DNA of 64,000 bases from Alnus glutinosa (taxonomy: Eukaryota; Streptophyta; Magnoliopsida; Fagales; Betulaceae): positions 26,311,501-26,375,500 of the forward strand of contig NC_084891.1 of assembly GCF_958979055.1 (NCBI RefSeq), read 5' to 3'. Positions 23,733 through 35,448 of the stretch are shown here, one piece after another. The translations under genes were made by a program, and so were the position numbers. The notes under the pieces were generated by a model. That model had not been told where the DNA came from. It made no database searches and saw only the letters and a program-made list of their open reading frames with translations. Each line of letters starts with the position of its first letter. Within the stretch, counting starts at the first letter, position 1.

Positions 23733-23847
23733 CCAACCTCACAAAAATGGACTCCTTATTTTCTGTAGTAAGATATTCAGTTGGAAATTACCTCAGTGAA
23801 AGCTTAATAATCATATTGTGTGTATTTAAGTTTATTCCATCTTGACC

Positions 23848-24043
23848 TGTTAGAGACTATGATTTTGGTTTTTCTCTCTAACTAACCTTCAGAGATCATA
23901 TGTTTATATAGGCATGAATATGACTTCACAAATGCTAAACGTTACAAATTTAACATCACTCTTTATGACCATTAGAATTAAAAGCTGTACATATGTAACC
24001 TATGAGAGCTTCTTCATCTTCAACGGTCTCTTTATCTTCAACA
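23848..24043 (-). repeat. Copia 3' LTR (left)
   Basis: 196 bases, TG...CA ends, nearly identical to the right LTR apart from substitutions and a small insertion in the other copy. Confidence 0.92.
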
Positions 24044-24056
24044 CGCCCCCTCAAAT

Positions 24057-27000
24057 TCAACGGCAAGGAACGAAGCTGAGTTTGGAGCGTAATGTAGCAA
24101 ATCGGGTAGCAACAAGAGGCTTAGTGAAAATGTCAGCAATCTGATCCTTGCTAGAAAGAAACTGAACAGTCAATTGACGGGATGCTACTTTGTCATGAAC
24201 AAAGTGACAATCAATTTCTCTGTGCTTGGTTCGCGCATGAAACACATGATTGATAGTTAAATAAGTAGCACCTATATTATCACACCATAGTGTAGGAGAT
24301 TGAGATTGTGAAATACCAAGTTCATGCAACAACGACGATAACCATGTGAGCTCGACAGTGATATCAGCAATTGCACGATACTCTGCTTCTGTGCTAGAAC
24401 GAGAGAATGTACTTTGCTTCTTTGCAGACCAGGAAATTAAATTGCAAGCCATAAAAATACAATAACCACCTATAGATTTTTTGTCATCAGGGCAACTTGC
24501 CAAATCTGCATCGGAGTAGGCCATTAGAGAAGAAGAAGATGAGCGTTGAATGAGCAATCCATGACCAACAGTCTCCTTCAGGTACCGAAGAATACATTTA
24601 ACTAGACTCCAATGAGTAATTGTTGGCCGTTGCATAAATTGACAGACTTTGTTAACTGCAAACATAATATCAGGCCTGGTGAAGGACAAATATTGGAGAG
24701 AGAGCCTACAATGCTACAATAAAGACTGGGATCCTCAAAAGGATCCCCATCAAATAAATGTAGGCTATGGGCAGATGACATAGGAGAAGTGATTGGTTTT
24801 GCTGTCACCATGTTAGCACACTGCAAAAGAAAGATAATGTAACGTTGTTGTGAAAGTAAACTACCACTTCTAATTAGAATAACTTCAACGCCTAGAAAAT
24901 AATGCAAAGAGCCAAGATCCTTAATAGCGAACTCCAATTGAAGTTGAACAAGTAAATATTCAATTGTTGCAATTGAAGAACCAATCAATATATATGATGT
25001 CATCAACATAAATTAAAATGAACAAACAGTAAGTACGGCTCCAAAGAATAAACAATGATGAATCTGCTTGAGAAGCCACAAAACCAAGTTGAAGAAGTTT
25101 ATTGCTCAAACGAGAAAACCAAGCTCTCAGAGCTTGTTTCAATCCATAGATGGCCTTCCACAGGTGGCAAACATGATTCAGAAATTGTGGATGAGTAAGC
25201 CTAGGGGGTTGTTCTATAAAGACATGCTCTTTCAAAAAACCATATAAGAAAGCATTCTAAATGTCAATTTGTTTAAGGCACTAGCTGGACGAAATAGCCA
25301 ATGAAAGAAGCACCCGAATCGTGGTTTGTTTAACCACAGGACTAAAAGTGTCCTCAAATTTCACACCAGGTTGTTGGTGATAGCCCTTGGCAACTAAACG
25401 AGCCTTATAGGGCTCAATACTGCCATCTGCTTTCCTTCTAAATTTAAACACCCACTTACAACCAACCACATTCATGTTGGAAGTATGAGGTATCAGCTGC
25501 CAAGTACCATTGCAAAGAAGAGCATCAAACTTAGAATTCATAGCCTCACCCCAAGCGGCAATTTTGGAGGCGGACGAATAGTACGTGGGTTCAATATCAT
25601 CCTGATAAGTAATGGTGGTCAACAGTGCCCGAGAAATAGGATACCTGATGGTGTCATCCAAAAATTGTTTGGGTTTAAAAATTTGATTCTGAGCACGGGT
25701 ACGCATCATATGGGTGCGTATCTGTGAAGAAGCCTTGGCCAAGGTATTTTCTGAAGAGTTTGAGGGCGGTGTGCCTAAAGAATTGGAGGATGATAAATTT
25801 GAAGATTCAGGCTCAGGGGGCGGCATGACAGAAAATGGACTTGAGGAAGGCAAAGGAGTTGGCATGAGAGATGGGGTTGTTGTCCTTGTCTGGATAGGGG
25901 GAGCAGGAGAGAGAAGAGGAGAAGATATACACGAAGTTTTATTGAGTGTGTCAGAAGGACCATGGGGAGATAAATGAGCATAAGGAAAATTTGTAGATTC
26001 TAGAAGAATGAAGAGTGCGACAAATATAGCCTTACGAGAAGCACTATAGCCAAGAAAAAGGCAAGGTACATAACGATAGTCTAGATTAGTCTATTACATA
26101 TGGTCTAATACAGGGCCAACAGAGACAACCAAAAATCTTTAAAAACCGATAGTCAGGTGGTGTATGGAAAATAACTTCAAAAGGTGATTTTTGGTGAAGC
26201 ACTGGTGTGGGCATGCAATTGATTAGAAAGGTAGCAGTTTGAAATGCTTCTGCCCAAAACGATTGAGGCATAGAAGCATTCGCCAAAAGAGACAACCCAA
26301 CTTCAACAATATGACGATGCTTTCTTTCAATTACACCGTTTTGTTGATGTGTATGTGGACAAGAAAGACGATGTGCAAAGTGAGTCACGGAATTCACTAC
26401 CGCCATCGGGATGAAGAATTTTAATTTTAATTGCCGTTCAACATTATTTTGAAACCGAAGAAAAACAGAATGAATATCTGATTTTGAAGAAATGGGATAA
26501 AGCCAACAAAATTTACTAAAATTATCCAGAAAAGATACATAATAACGACTTTCATTAGAGGAAAGCACACGTGCAGGAACCCATACATCACTAAAAACTA
26601 GATCTAATGGATTATTGGACACAGATTGAGAAGAAGGAAAAGGTAAATTATGACTACGGGCTTGTTGGCATGAAGAACAAACGGCTGGAGCTCTATTTGA
26701 TGTAAAAAGAAGACCGAATTGAGAAAGGACCCGACGAACGACTTGAAAACAACGATGCCACTGATGGAGGCTGGTTCGTTCACCAAAGAAGACTTGCGGA
26801 GAGGAAGAAGACTTGACAGCTCCAAGCATGGGGGGATAGAGACCGTTCTTACTCGGTTCTGTGAGGAGGACACGACGCGTTGCCAGATCCTTAACATAGA
26901 AATAGGAGGGATGAAAATCAACAGAGACTTGATTTTCATTAGTGAATTTATGAACATAAATTAAATGTTTTTGAATCAAAGGAACATGTAAGAATATTAG

Positions 27001-28175
27001 AAAGAGTAAAATTGTGTTTGGAAGAGGGAAAAACAGAAGAGCCAATATGGTGAATGGGCAAACCTTGACCACTATCTACTTGCGCCGTATCAGTCCCAGT
27101 GTACTGTTCAGCACCCAGAGTCAAATTTCCAAGGTCAGATGTGATATGAGTGTTGGCACCGGTATCCTGATACCAAGAGGGATCTGGGACAGACTGTGGA
27201 GAAGGTGTATAAGCTTGTGAAGAAGATGTAGAGGATCCTTTAAAGGAAGCATCAAAGCGACGGTAGCATTGGAGCACCGTGTGGCTTGGTTTCTGGCGAA
27301 GTTGGCAGATATGAGCCGTGAGCCACCTGAGGAAGGACCGGCACCGAGCACACCACGACCACCACGTCCCCTGCCACCGAAATTCATGGGACCACGATTG
27401 TTAGAACCAGAATACCCATTACGATTACCTCTTCCTCTGAAAGATGGTTGATAAGTGGCCATATTTGCCGAGGGACCCAATTGATCAACAGATGTGTGAA
27501 GATGTTCCAGGCGTTGCTCGTGACTCAACATATGCCTATACAATTCATCAAGTGTCATTGGATCAATGCGGGTTGTCACGGAAGTCATCAGGGAATCAAA
27601 TTCGGTGCTCAAGCCACCGAGTAAATAAGAGACTGTCTCACAGTCCTGAAGAGGTTGGTGAATAGCAGCGTGTCTGCTAGGTGCTTAACTTTCTGAAAGT
27701 ATTCACTGACTGAGAGGTTCCCCTTCTTGATTGTGGAGAGTTGGTAGCGAATTTGCATAATCCGGGCTTGGTATTGAGAAGAGAACATGCTGGTAAGAGT
27801 CTCCCACACAGCTTGAGAAGTCGGCAAGCCAACTACCTGAGAAATCAGTGATTCAGACAAGGTGGAGATGATGGTGGAGAGAAGAAGTTGATCCTGTTGA
27901 ACCCATGTCTGGTATGTGGGATTGGGTGTAGAGGATTGAGTCCCATCCTCTGTTAGGACTAAAATGGAATGAGGAGGCTGGCGGCTACCATCGACATAAC
28001 CAAGGAGATCATGGCCGATTAAGAAAGGAAGAAGTTGTGTTCGCCAAACAAGAAAATTGTCATGAGTCAGCTTAACATGAATTGTGTGATTGATGTTTAC
28101 TGGTGGGGCAGAGAAGAAAGAGGTGGGAGTAGCATTGGGCGCAGTTGTGGTGGACGATCTTGAAGAAGTAGCCAT
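24057..28175 (-). pseudogene. Copia gag-pol polyprotein, multiply frameshifted
   Basis: Gag begins at 28175 (MATSSRSSTTTAPNATPTSF) with a UBN2-like domain (TWVQQDQLLLSTIISTL, YFQKVKHLADTL). The zinc knuckle is damaged: CQLRQKPSHTVLQCY has Arg in place of the second Cys. Protease follows with DTGANTHIT. The integrase frame (27072-26086) shows LHQWHRC, SDVW and QNGVIERKHRH, but the middle aspartate region is out of frame. Reverse transcriptase parts lie at 25865-25281 (GCKWVFKFRRKADGSI) and 25235-24602 (YVDD, DLGSLHYFLGVEV). RNase H lies at 24689-24057 (YSDADLASC, STEAEYRA, DNIGATYL). Breaks between these frames mean it cannot act alone. Confidence 0.93.
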
Positions 28176-28261
28176 GTGTAGACTAAGTGTTTGGCAAAAT
28201 GGCTAAAAGAAAGGAAGAGAGAAAAGAAAATACGACAGTAAGTCTTAGTGCTCTGATATCA

Positions 28262-28492
28262 TGTTAGAGACTATGATTTTGGTTTTTCCCTCTAACTAAC
28301 CTTCAGAGATCATATGTTTATATAGGCATGAATATGACTTTACAAATGCTAAACGTTACAAAAGTTAAAAGACTTTACAAATACTAAACGTTACAAATTT
28401 AACATCACTCTTTCTGACCACTAGAATTAAAAGCTTTACAAATGTAAACTACGTGAGCTTCTTCATCTTCAACAGTCTCTTTATCTTCAACA
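28262..28492 (-). repeat. Copia 5' LTR (right)
   Basis: 231 bases, TG...CA ends. It carries an extra ~35-base internal duplication (two copies of a segment ending CTAAACGTTACAAA) absent from the left LTR. Confidence 0.92.
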
Positions 28493-28527
28493 TGAGCATA
28501 GTTATAGGCTTAGAGTTAGTTAGTCAC

Positions 28528-31500
28528 TCATTTCTCTGGATGCTTCTCAGTTGCAACATCACTGGGAAGATCAAGTCCATGAGAGATTTTTCCAGGATAG
28601 TTAGTCGTTGAGGAAGCTGATGCATTCAGGCTGCAAAAAGAAGAACCAGAAAATGAGTTTCTATATTAAGATAGAATATGGGATCTACATTTTGTAAATG
28701 GCAATGCTTACCTCCTATCAATGATGACAACTGACCGAAGCTCACAATTCGCAAAACTGCATACACAGACGTATTTTTTTGATGAATAGTGATGATTATT
28801 AACAAGTGAAGCATATAAACGAATACAATACTTACGGTGCGCATATTTCACTCTTCACATACGGATGACAATCATTTCCGAAAGCACTTAGGGTATGAAG
28901 CAAGAATGCGCTGTGTGTGACGATTGCAATCTCCTTCTCTTCACGTGTCCACAACCTTGACCGATTGAGGAATGGGAAAAGGAAAAGAAATTATTTTAGG
29001 GCATGTTCTATTAAATTGAAGAACATATATAATATTAAGTTTCTGGGAAAGTTCGGAAAAAAAGAAAAAAAAAAGAAAAAGAAAAAAAAGAAGAAGGTAA
29101 AATAGGCAACCACCATTTCAAAAACTTCATTCCCCTGGCAGAAATTTCTTCATTCTTCTCTCTAATGTCAGTCTTCCACAAAATGTCATCATCACTTTCT
29201 ATCTGAACAAGAATTAAAACAAGAATGAATTCCAAACCTAAATTGACTTGAAGATTAGGATAACAAATCAATAGTCAGGGGAAAATTGACAGTGAATAAA
29301 TTACTTGCCAGTGAAAAATCAATTGCAGGAAAAAGAGGGCGATATTCCCTAATGCTCCTTCTCTTATCACATGGACGAACACCCTGTAGTAAGAAAATTA
29401 ACACAAATAAATTCAGATGACAACTAGTAATTGATTAAAAGGAGGAAGTGGGGATCGAAGGGCCCTTCATTTGCTACAATTTTCACTCATTTATTTATCA
29501 ATAATTGAATTAAGTATTGAGAAATATGTTGCAAATGCAATAAATTTTCATACATAAATGCAGAATGCCCTGCAATGTCTATTAGATGTACCATGACATA
29601 CCAAACTTTCTCGGCAAAGCTCTACTGCTAAAAATGGTGGGCAATTTAGGCTTGAAATTGCTGGATGGTCACTGTTCCCCGTATTTGCAACAATTAGAGG
29701 AGGGCCAGGAGGCACATTTACCCCATCTGTATATGCTTCACCAGCAAAGACTCCAACTGCTGTTTGCATAGTCCTGTAATGAAGCCATTGTTGATCATGA
29801 CTTATAGCTCAAGAGTTCTGGCAATTTAAACATGTAGACTCCAATTTGTTCAATGAGTGGGATGGCATGTAAATTCTTCTAAAACAAAGGCCCTATGGAA
29901 ATAGAGATTCAGAATCCAGTGATGAGCTTATGGAAAGAATCGTAGAAAAGATGGTCGATCTGCACCACTTACACACCATTAAGCACAAGGAGGTGACTGA
30001 AAATTTCTAGATACAGAGGCAACAAATATGCACTGACTAAGTTTACCTTAACAAAGGGGAAACAATGATTAAATCAATTCTTTTGGAAAGTCCACTTGCT
30101 TGAACATGCGTACGCAGATTATCAACCTGTTATGGCACCACAAAATCATTGAATTAATATTTACAATGGAATCATTCAATTCAAAATAGCAGGCCAAGAC
30201 AAGAAAATCTAGAAACCTATATATGTACAACAAAAAAGTCTCTTCCAAATTTTGTTTGTGTCTGCAGACTCAAAAGTTTTACTCAGTATAGAGTAATTGT
30301 TACAAAGTTCTATTTGGCCGTTCAAATTTTTCTAAGGATTAAAAGTTAACTCACGAACAACAAGCTAAGTTTTCCACCAGGAAATCAGTGGTATATATAA
30401 AACTATTTTCATAAGAGAACAGTACTTAACAAGAACATAGTTATGATGAAGTAACAATTAGAACATAATTAACCAGCAATTACCTGCTTCCAGCCAAAAG
30501 GGGTAAGGTGTGCATCAAAAAGATCATAAGATAAGTATGCATTGTGGTCCTTCTCCCCTTCCACGTTGTGAATCCCTTGGGCATGCCTTACCTGCATGTA
30601 CACATGGATTGATAAGACTGAGATCGATGCTTTTAAAACCAGGTGAAGTGTTTTACCTATTCAGCGTCAATTCTATCAGCATCAATTCTATAAATCCTAA
30701 ACCGTCTACAATAAGAATAGTAATACCAATAATATAATTAAGAAGGACAAGATTTTTACAAACCAGGTGAAGAGTTTTACAACGGTGCAACGGGTAGAGA
30801 CATTGACCTCCGGTGGCATCCCTTTCTGCGGTCATAAAAGAAGACAACCAACCTAAAATAAGATCATTCCATGCACTTAGAAGTATCAATAAAATGTGGG
30901 TCTACTTCATTCTTTATAATTATATATTCTTTATGCCATAAAATGTAGCATAAAGTAATAACCGTAACTCCAGATTTGTGCTTAAGAGAATATATAAATA
31001 ATGTTTGTCCAAAAAGAGGTAACCCGTCCCCAAGGGGTAGCTCAATCGGCTGGGGGCCACGCCTCATGAAGCGGAAGTCACTAGTTCGAATCCCCCCCTC
31101 CCTCCTCTTATGTAAACATGTCAAAAAAAAGAAAAAAAAAAAGAAAAAAAAAAAAAAAGGAAAAAAGAAGAAGAAGAGGTAACCCGAAATTACCATTATG
31201 GGCTGATCAGAATTCAGTTCAATACGGCAGCCCCATGTGAGAGCTGGGGCGGTCTCTATCTACCCTGAGTAGGTAGGTCCTGGACTGCCCGACACCTACC
31301 TGAACATTTGGGGCCCACCACATGTTGTCACATACGCTGCCCTATTGCACTCGATCGGATCTGTTAGGCAAGCGATTAATTTGTTGGAGAGAGGTCTTCC
31401 AGTGCTGGTGCGTGGTCTACACGCGCCGGCGTCGACGACTCCCAGCCCCAGCTCCGCCTCCCTGCCTGTTTTTCCATTTTTGTGTTTCTGGGCGTTTAGT

Positions 31501-34336
31501 TATATGTTCATTCTCTGTATTCCCCGTTGTAAATACATAATAAGTGTTTGGATAGGGTTTAGAGCCCTAACCGTACATCTTTTATCGCCTTTATTGGCGG
31601 CATGGGTTCTTGGCATCCATGTCAAGAATCAATATGCCCGCGTCATTCATTTGATGTATTGCCTCTGCATCCTTACTTTCTTAGGTGTTTATTGTTGGGT
31701 TACTTAGGCCGGCCTTAGTTTGTTGTAATTTCATTTCTTTAAGCCTAAAGCTTAGCTTTGGCTTTAGTTTGTAGTTCTTTTTCAAGTATTTAAAAAAAGA
31801 AAAAAAAGAAAAAGAAAAAACAAACAAACAAACAAACAAACAAACAAACTTCAACCCCTTTATCCTTTCTCTTTTGTCTACTTCTTTTTTTTTTTTCTCT
31901 CTTTTTTTTTTTTCAATTGAGAAAATTACTATTTAGCCCTCCAAACTACTAGTCATTTTACGAATAGCTCCCAGAACTATCAACGCTTAGACTTTGGCCC
32001 CCTAAATTACCAATTTTTTTTAAAAAAATGCACAATTTGATGAAAAATGCCTATAATACCCTTGACACATGTCATTTTTCAATTAAAAAATAATAAATTA
32101 AAAAAAAAACTTCAAAACTTAGAAACTAAAAATTTATATTTTACTTTAAAAAAAAAAAGTGTTTGGGGGGTGGTTGCCGCTTGCGAGCCACCCCCAAACA
32201 CCAATGTTTTTTTTGGACAGATCTTAACTGTCCACTTTTACAGTTCTTTGTTGTAGGTCGTTGGATTAATAAGGTTATAAATCTGTAAGAATTTATCGGT
32301 TAGTAAATCCAAAAAAAGTAATGCCCCATGTTTATCATATAATTTTTTCATAATCTGGTGTATATATAAAAAATAATATGTAGTTTTTTTTCTCTACCAT
32401 TTTAGATATATAAAAGCATAACTCTTTTTAGTCTATTTTATAAAAACCTTGATTAAATCGAATGAAAACGTAATTTGAATCGCAAATTTTGGATAAAGAT
32501 TTTATTAAAATTAGTCGATAGATTCAGTATGCAATATTTATTAAATAAAATTTGTTTTAGATGGTGATTTGTTGACTCGTTGATATGACAAAAATTCTGT
32601 TAATAATTTTTTTTTTTTTAAAAAAAAAAAAGCAACTTACAAAAAACGTGATTTTTTTAAATGATTAAATCTAATATATATATTTTTAAAATGAGTTCAC
32701 AATTTTATTTCGAGAAAAGATTAAAAAAAAAAGTAAAATAAAATTTTAATCAATTGAGATTATTCTCAATTTAAAAAATAAAATTTAAGTTTTTTAGTTT
32801 TTTTAATTGTTTTTTAGTTTTTTTTTTAATTGAAAAATGACACGTAGCAAGGGTATTATAGGCATTTTTCGTCAAATTTGGCCTTTTTGATAGTTTGGGG
32901 GGTTAGAGTCCAAGTGTTGGTAGTTTAGGGGCTATTTGAAGAACGACTGGTAGTTTTGAGGGTTAAATTATAAATTTTCCTTTTTTTTTTTTTTTCTTTT
33001 TTTTTTCTTCTTCTTAATTTCTGCTCTTTGGCAAGCCGCAAGTTGATCTTACTCAACTTGTGTCTTTGGATAGCAAAATATCATATCTCATACATTTTAT
33101 ACCGAACATAAGTTTCGTACTTCTACAACCCACATATAAAAATGACATGTATCCTTTAAGCATGTGAGAATCACATGTTTTTTTATTAATGCTATTAAAA
33201 AAGTATGTGAGAATCACATGTTTTTTTATTAATGCTATTAAAAAAGCATGTGAGAAAATTGCACCATTACTTCTTGTGGTTGCCTAAATTACAATTACTC
33301 TATGTGGTTTAAAAAATAATTGTAAGATCATTGTGGTAGGCGAAAATTACAAATTACTCCCTAAGTAATTTTCTGTTCGCAAACTTAACAGAGTCTGTTA
33401 AGTTGCAACACCAATTCCAATAAAAACGTGATACACATCACTCTTAATAAAAATATATCTATTAATATATTAAAAATTAAAAACTTAATTTTTTTTTTTT
33501 TTTTAAAAAAGTTTGGGACTTGGGAGGGGCGTGGCTTGTGAGCCACCCCCATGGACCGGGGGTGGCTGCGCGCCACCCCAACCCCATCTAGGGTGGCTCG
33601 CGGGCCACCCTAGAGCAGGGGGTGGACTTCACATCGCCCTCTCGGTGGCAACCACTCCTCCCAAGTCTCAAACTCTTTTTTTTTTTTTTTTTTTTCTCTT
33701 TTTTAAAAAACATTTATGTTTTTAATTTTTCATATATTAATATTTTTTCATTAAGAGTGACTCATGTCACGTTTAATGGGACTGACATGGCAACCTGACG
33801 GACTCTAGTAAGTTTGTAGACGGAAAACGACTTCTGGAAGTAATTTGTAATTTTTGCCTACTACAAGGACGGTACAATTATTTTTTATACTACAATGAGT
33901 GATTTGTAATTTAAGCCAATTACGGAGACCAATGATACAATTTTCCTTTAAATTTGTAAGACTCACATTAGATCCCACAAATTCAATTATAAATTTAAAA
34001 CTTAATTATATGGAGATAAATAAAAAATAGTTTTAGGATGAATGTTTAACATGCTATCTTCATTAAATATCTTATAACTCAGATTCCATCGGTTTTTCCG
34101 ATCACAGTCATTGTAGTTGAAATTCCACTACTTGACACCTTTGTTATCTTTAAAATAAATTTATGGGGAGACAAACTCTCTTCTCATTTTGGTTATCTCC
34201 GTTATCAATTTTTTTATTTTTATTTTAAGTACATGATACAACGAATAAAAAAAAAAAAAAAAAACTAAAACTAAAAATAGTTTCAAGCATGTAAAAAGAA
34301 CCAACCTTTTACCATGAAACTCATAATTGAACCCAT
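28528..34336 (-). CDS. PGM-like histidine-phosphatase protein, copy 2
   Basis: Ten exons (34336-34306, 30852-30764, 30591-30484, 30126-30047, 29773-29602, 29383-29309, 29202-29114, 28955-28836, 28756-28712, 28630-28528) give 303 aa in frame. It keeps the RHA histidine motif (His43), ELCRESL, IVTHSAFLLHTL (His229) and, unlike its sisters, the full C-terminal tail NYPGKISHGLDLPSDVATEK found in the plant family. It alone has a three-residue insertion (PGP) in exon 5. Intron 6 uses a GC donor. Intron 1 (3.45 kb) is loaded with a SINE, two foldback elements and a MITE. The Copia element lies only about 36 bases past the stop and could affect the 3' UTR. Substrate unknown; family firm. Confidence 0.9.
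31027..31174 (+). mobile_element. tRNA-derived SINE in intron 1 of PGM-like copy 2
   Basis: An internal pol III promoter is visible: A box TAGCTCAATCGG and B box AGTTCGAATCC, about 40 bases apart. A short unrelated body and an A-rich tail follow. AGAGGTAACCCG flanks both sides as a 12-base target duplication. Copy 3 has a single AGAGGTAACCC and no element at the same spot. It lies antisense to the host gene. Confidence 0.88.
31201..31372. mobile_element. intron 1 MITE A (PGM-like copy 2)
   Basis: This is the orthologous copy of the element at 19623. It has the same inverted ends (GATCAGAATTCAGTxCAATA against CAATAGGGCAG) and the same position in intron 1. Confidence 0.7.
31373..31830 (+). 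repeat. unclassified insert shared by copies 2 and 3
   Basis: This segment matches 58822-59225 in copy 3. It ends in an A-rich tail (about 31790-31830, AAAC/AAAAG repeats), which suggests a retroposed sequence. Copy 1 lacks most of it. The open frames inside resemble no family I recognise. Confidence 0.5.
31921..32979. mobile_element. 1.06-kb foldback element specific to copy 2
   Basis: Inverted arms of about 150 bases share TAGTTTGGGGGG/CCCTCCAAACTA, GGGCTATTTG/GAATAGCTCC, ATGCCTATAATACCCTTG and TGACACATGTCATTTTTCAATT with their complements at the other end. The middle is A/T-rich with a GC hairpin (GTTTGGGGGGTGGTTGC). It has no coding capacity. It is absent from intron 1 of copies 1 and 3. 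Confidence 0.75.
33164..33250 (+). repeat. 45-bp direct repeat, two units
   Basis: A unit of about 45 bases with ATGTGAGAATCACATG and TTAATGCTATTAAAAAAG is repeated head to tail. It lies at the left edge of the Mutator-like foldback in copy 2. Confidence 0.8.
33253..33950. mobile_element. Mutator-like foldback element in intron 1 of PGM-like copy 2
   Basis: This is the copy of the 20286-21021 element, with the same arms and the central GC hairpin (GTTTGGGACTTGGGAGG to CTCCCAAGTCTCAAAC). The TA repeat seen in copy 1 is absent here, so that repeat grew afterwards. Confidence 0.7.
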
Positions 34337-34451
34337 TTTGCTGAAGGATAATTCTATATTTAGGTCCAACACTAACGTCTATATATTAAGAGAGGCAGAG
34401 AGAGGGAATGACTTCATATATAGTATGTTTGATCTGTCAAAGCAAGGTATC

Positions 34452-35448
34452 CTCCACCTTGAATGAATGCCCACTTTGTAAATCAGCGGGAGATTCTTTT
34501 CAGCATTTGTTCTTCAATTGTATATTTGCCTGAGTAGTATGGCGAAACTCCTATTGGCCATTGGACTCTACGACCCTCAATTTCTCTAATATGGTAGACA
34601 GGGTTAATTATCTCCCCAATTTCTCTTGTCATTCCCATAAATGATCACCACGGGTTCCAAATCTTTGTTGTTGTGTCATGTGATCTTCTGTGGCATTGTC
34701 ACAACAAGGTCTTTCATGATGCCCTTTCTTTTGATGCTATTAATGTCTCTTAGCATATTAACAAGATCTTTATGGAACATTTTGATGCTTGGCATACAGT
34801 TCCATCTCCAACGGAACCCTGGCTAACTCTCACAAGTCCTGGCTACAAAATCAATTTTGACACGGCAATTCAAGATACCTTTTCAACATAAGCAGCAGTT
34901 TGTTGCAATCATCGGGGTCATATTATTAGTATGATCTCCAAGATCAGTCCTCCTTGCATGCCAAATTATGGCGAAGCCTTAGCTGTGCGCCTAGCAGTTT
35001 CCCTTGCCACCTCTATTAATCTTGAGAATTTTATAATAGAGGGTGACTCACAAGTTGTTATTATGTCCCTGCAACATCCCCAAAATATGCTTGATTGGCG
35101 CATCTCACATGTTGTTTCTGATATCATTGACTCCCTTCCAGCCTCCATCTCATGGAGTGCCAGAAAAGTCAATAGAAGTGCAAACTTCTATGCCCATTCA
35201 GTGGCATATTGGGCCGCAGCTAAATCATTTTTTGGTTGCATTCCCACTGCTCCCCCTCCCCTTACCTCAATTCCTATTGTAAGCGGGAAAGACCCACCCC
35301 TATTAGGCTGATAAGCTGATAGTTATTAGTTATTAGTTGCTTTGTTTATTTCTATTCTTAAGCTTTTTTTTCCCCCTAAATAAATGGTCTATTCTTAAGC
35401 TTGTTAGTTGTTTTCTCTTCAAGGTACTTATTAAAAAAAAAAAAAAAA
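34452..35448 (+). mobile_element. 5'-truncated LINE upstream of PGM-like copy 2
   Basis: The insertion joins the copy 2 5' flank at GCAAGGTATCC, a site uninterrupted in copy 3 (about 60375). It starts in a zf-RVT zinc-binding remnant (ECPLCKSAGDSFQHLFFNC), continues into RNase H and ends in poly-A (35433-35448). Stops in the first part make it a dead fragment. Confidence 0.8.
34931..35311 (+). pseudogene. LINE RNase H domain fragment
   Basis: The open frame shows YGEALAVRLAVSLA, FIIEGDSQVVIMSLQ (EGDS motif) and a HVVSDIID to VNRSANFYAHSVA stretch. These are typical of the RNase H domain at the end of plant LINE ORF2. The N-terminal catalytic aspartate region is frameshifted. Confidence 0.8.

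Larger units (their letters stand above)
23848..28492 (-). mobile_element. Copia LTR retrotransposon, decayed
   Basis: The element starts TGTTAGAGACTATG and ends CTTTATCTTCAACA, has two LTRs, and reads on the minus strand. Domain order is gag, protease, integrase, reverse transcriptase, RNase H, which defines Copia. A primer-binding site next to the right LTR (TGATATCAGAGC) matches initiator-Met tRNA usage, and a purine tract (TTTGAGGGGG on the minus strand) adjoins the left LTR. Flanks are TGACC and TGAGC, a 5-base duplication with one change. Copies 1 and 3 have the uninterrupted site (CTTGACCATCG). Short LTRs and 4.6 kb length suggest the Ale/Retrofit group (inference). Confidence 0.93.

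Noticed and set aside
31027..31125. Possible tRNA gene
   Set aside because: A and B boxes are present but the arms do not make a proper cloverleaf or acceptor stem. A poly-A tail and target duplication show a SINE.
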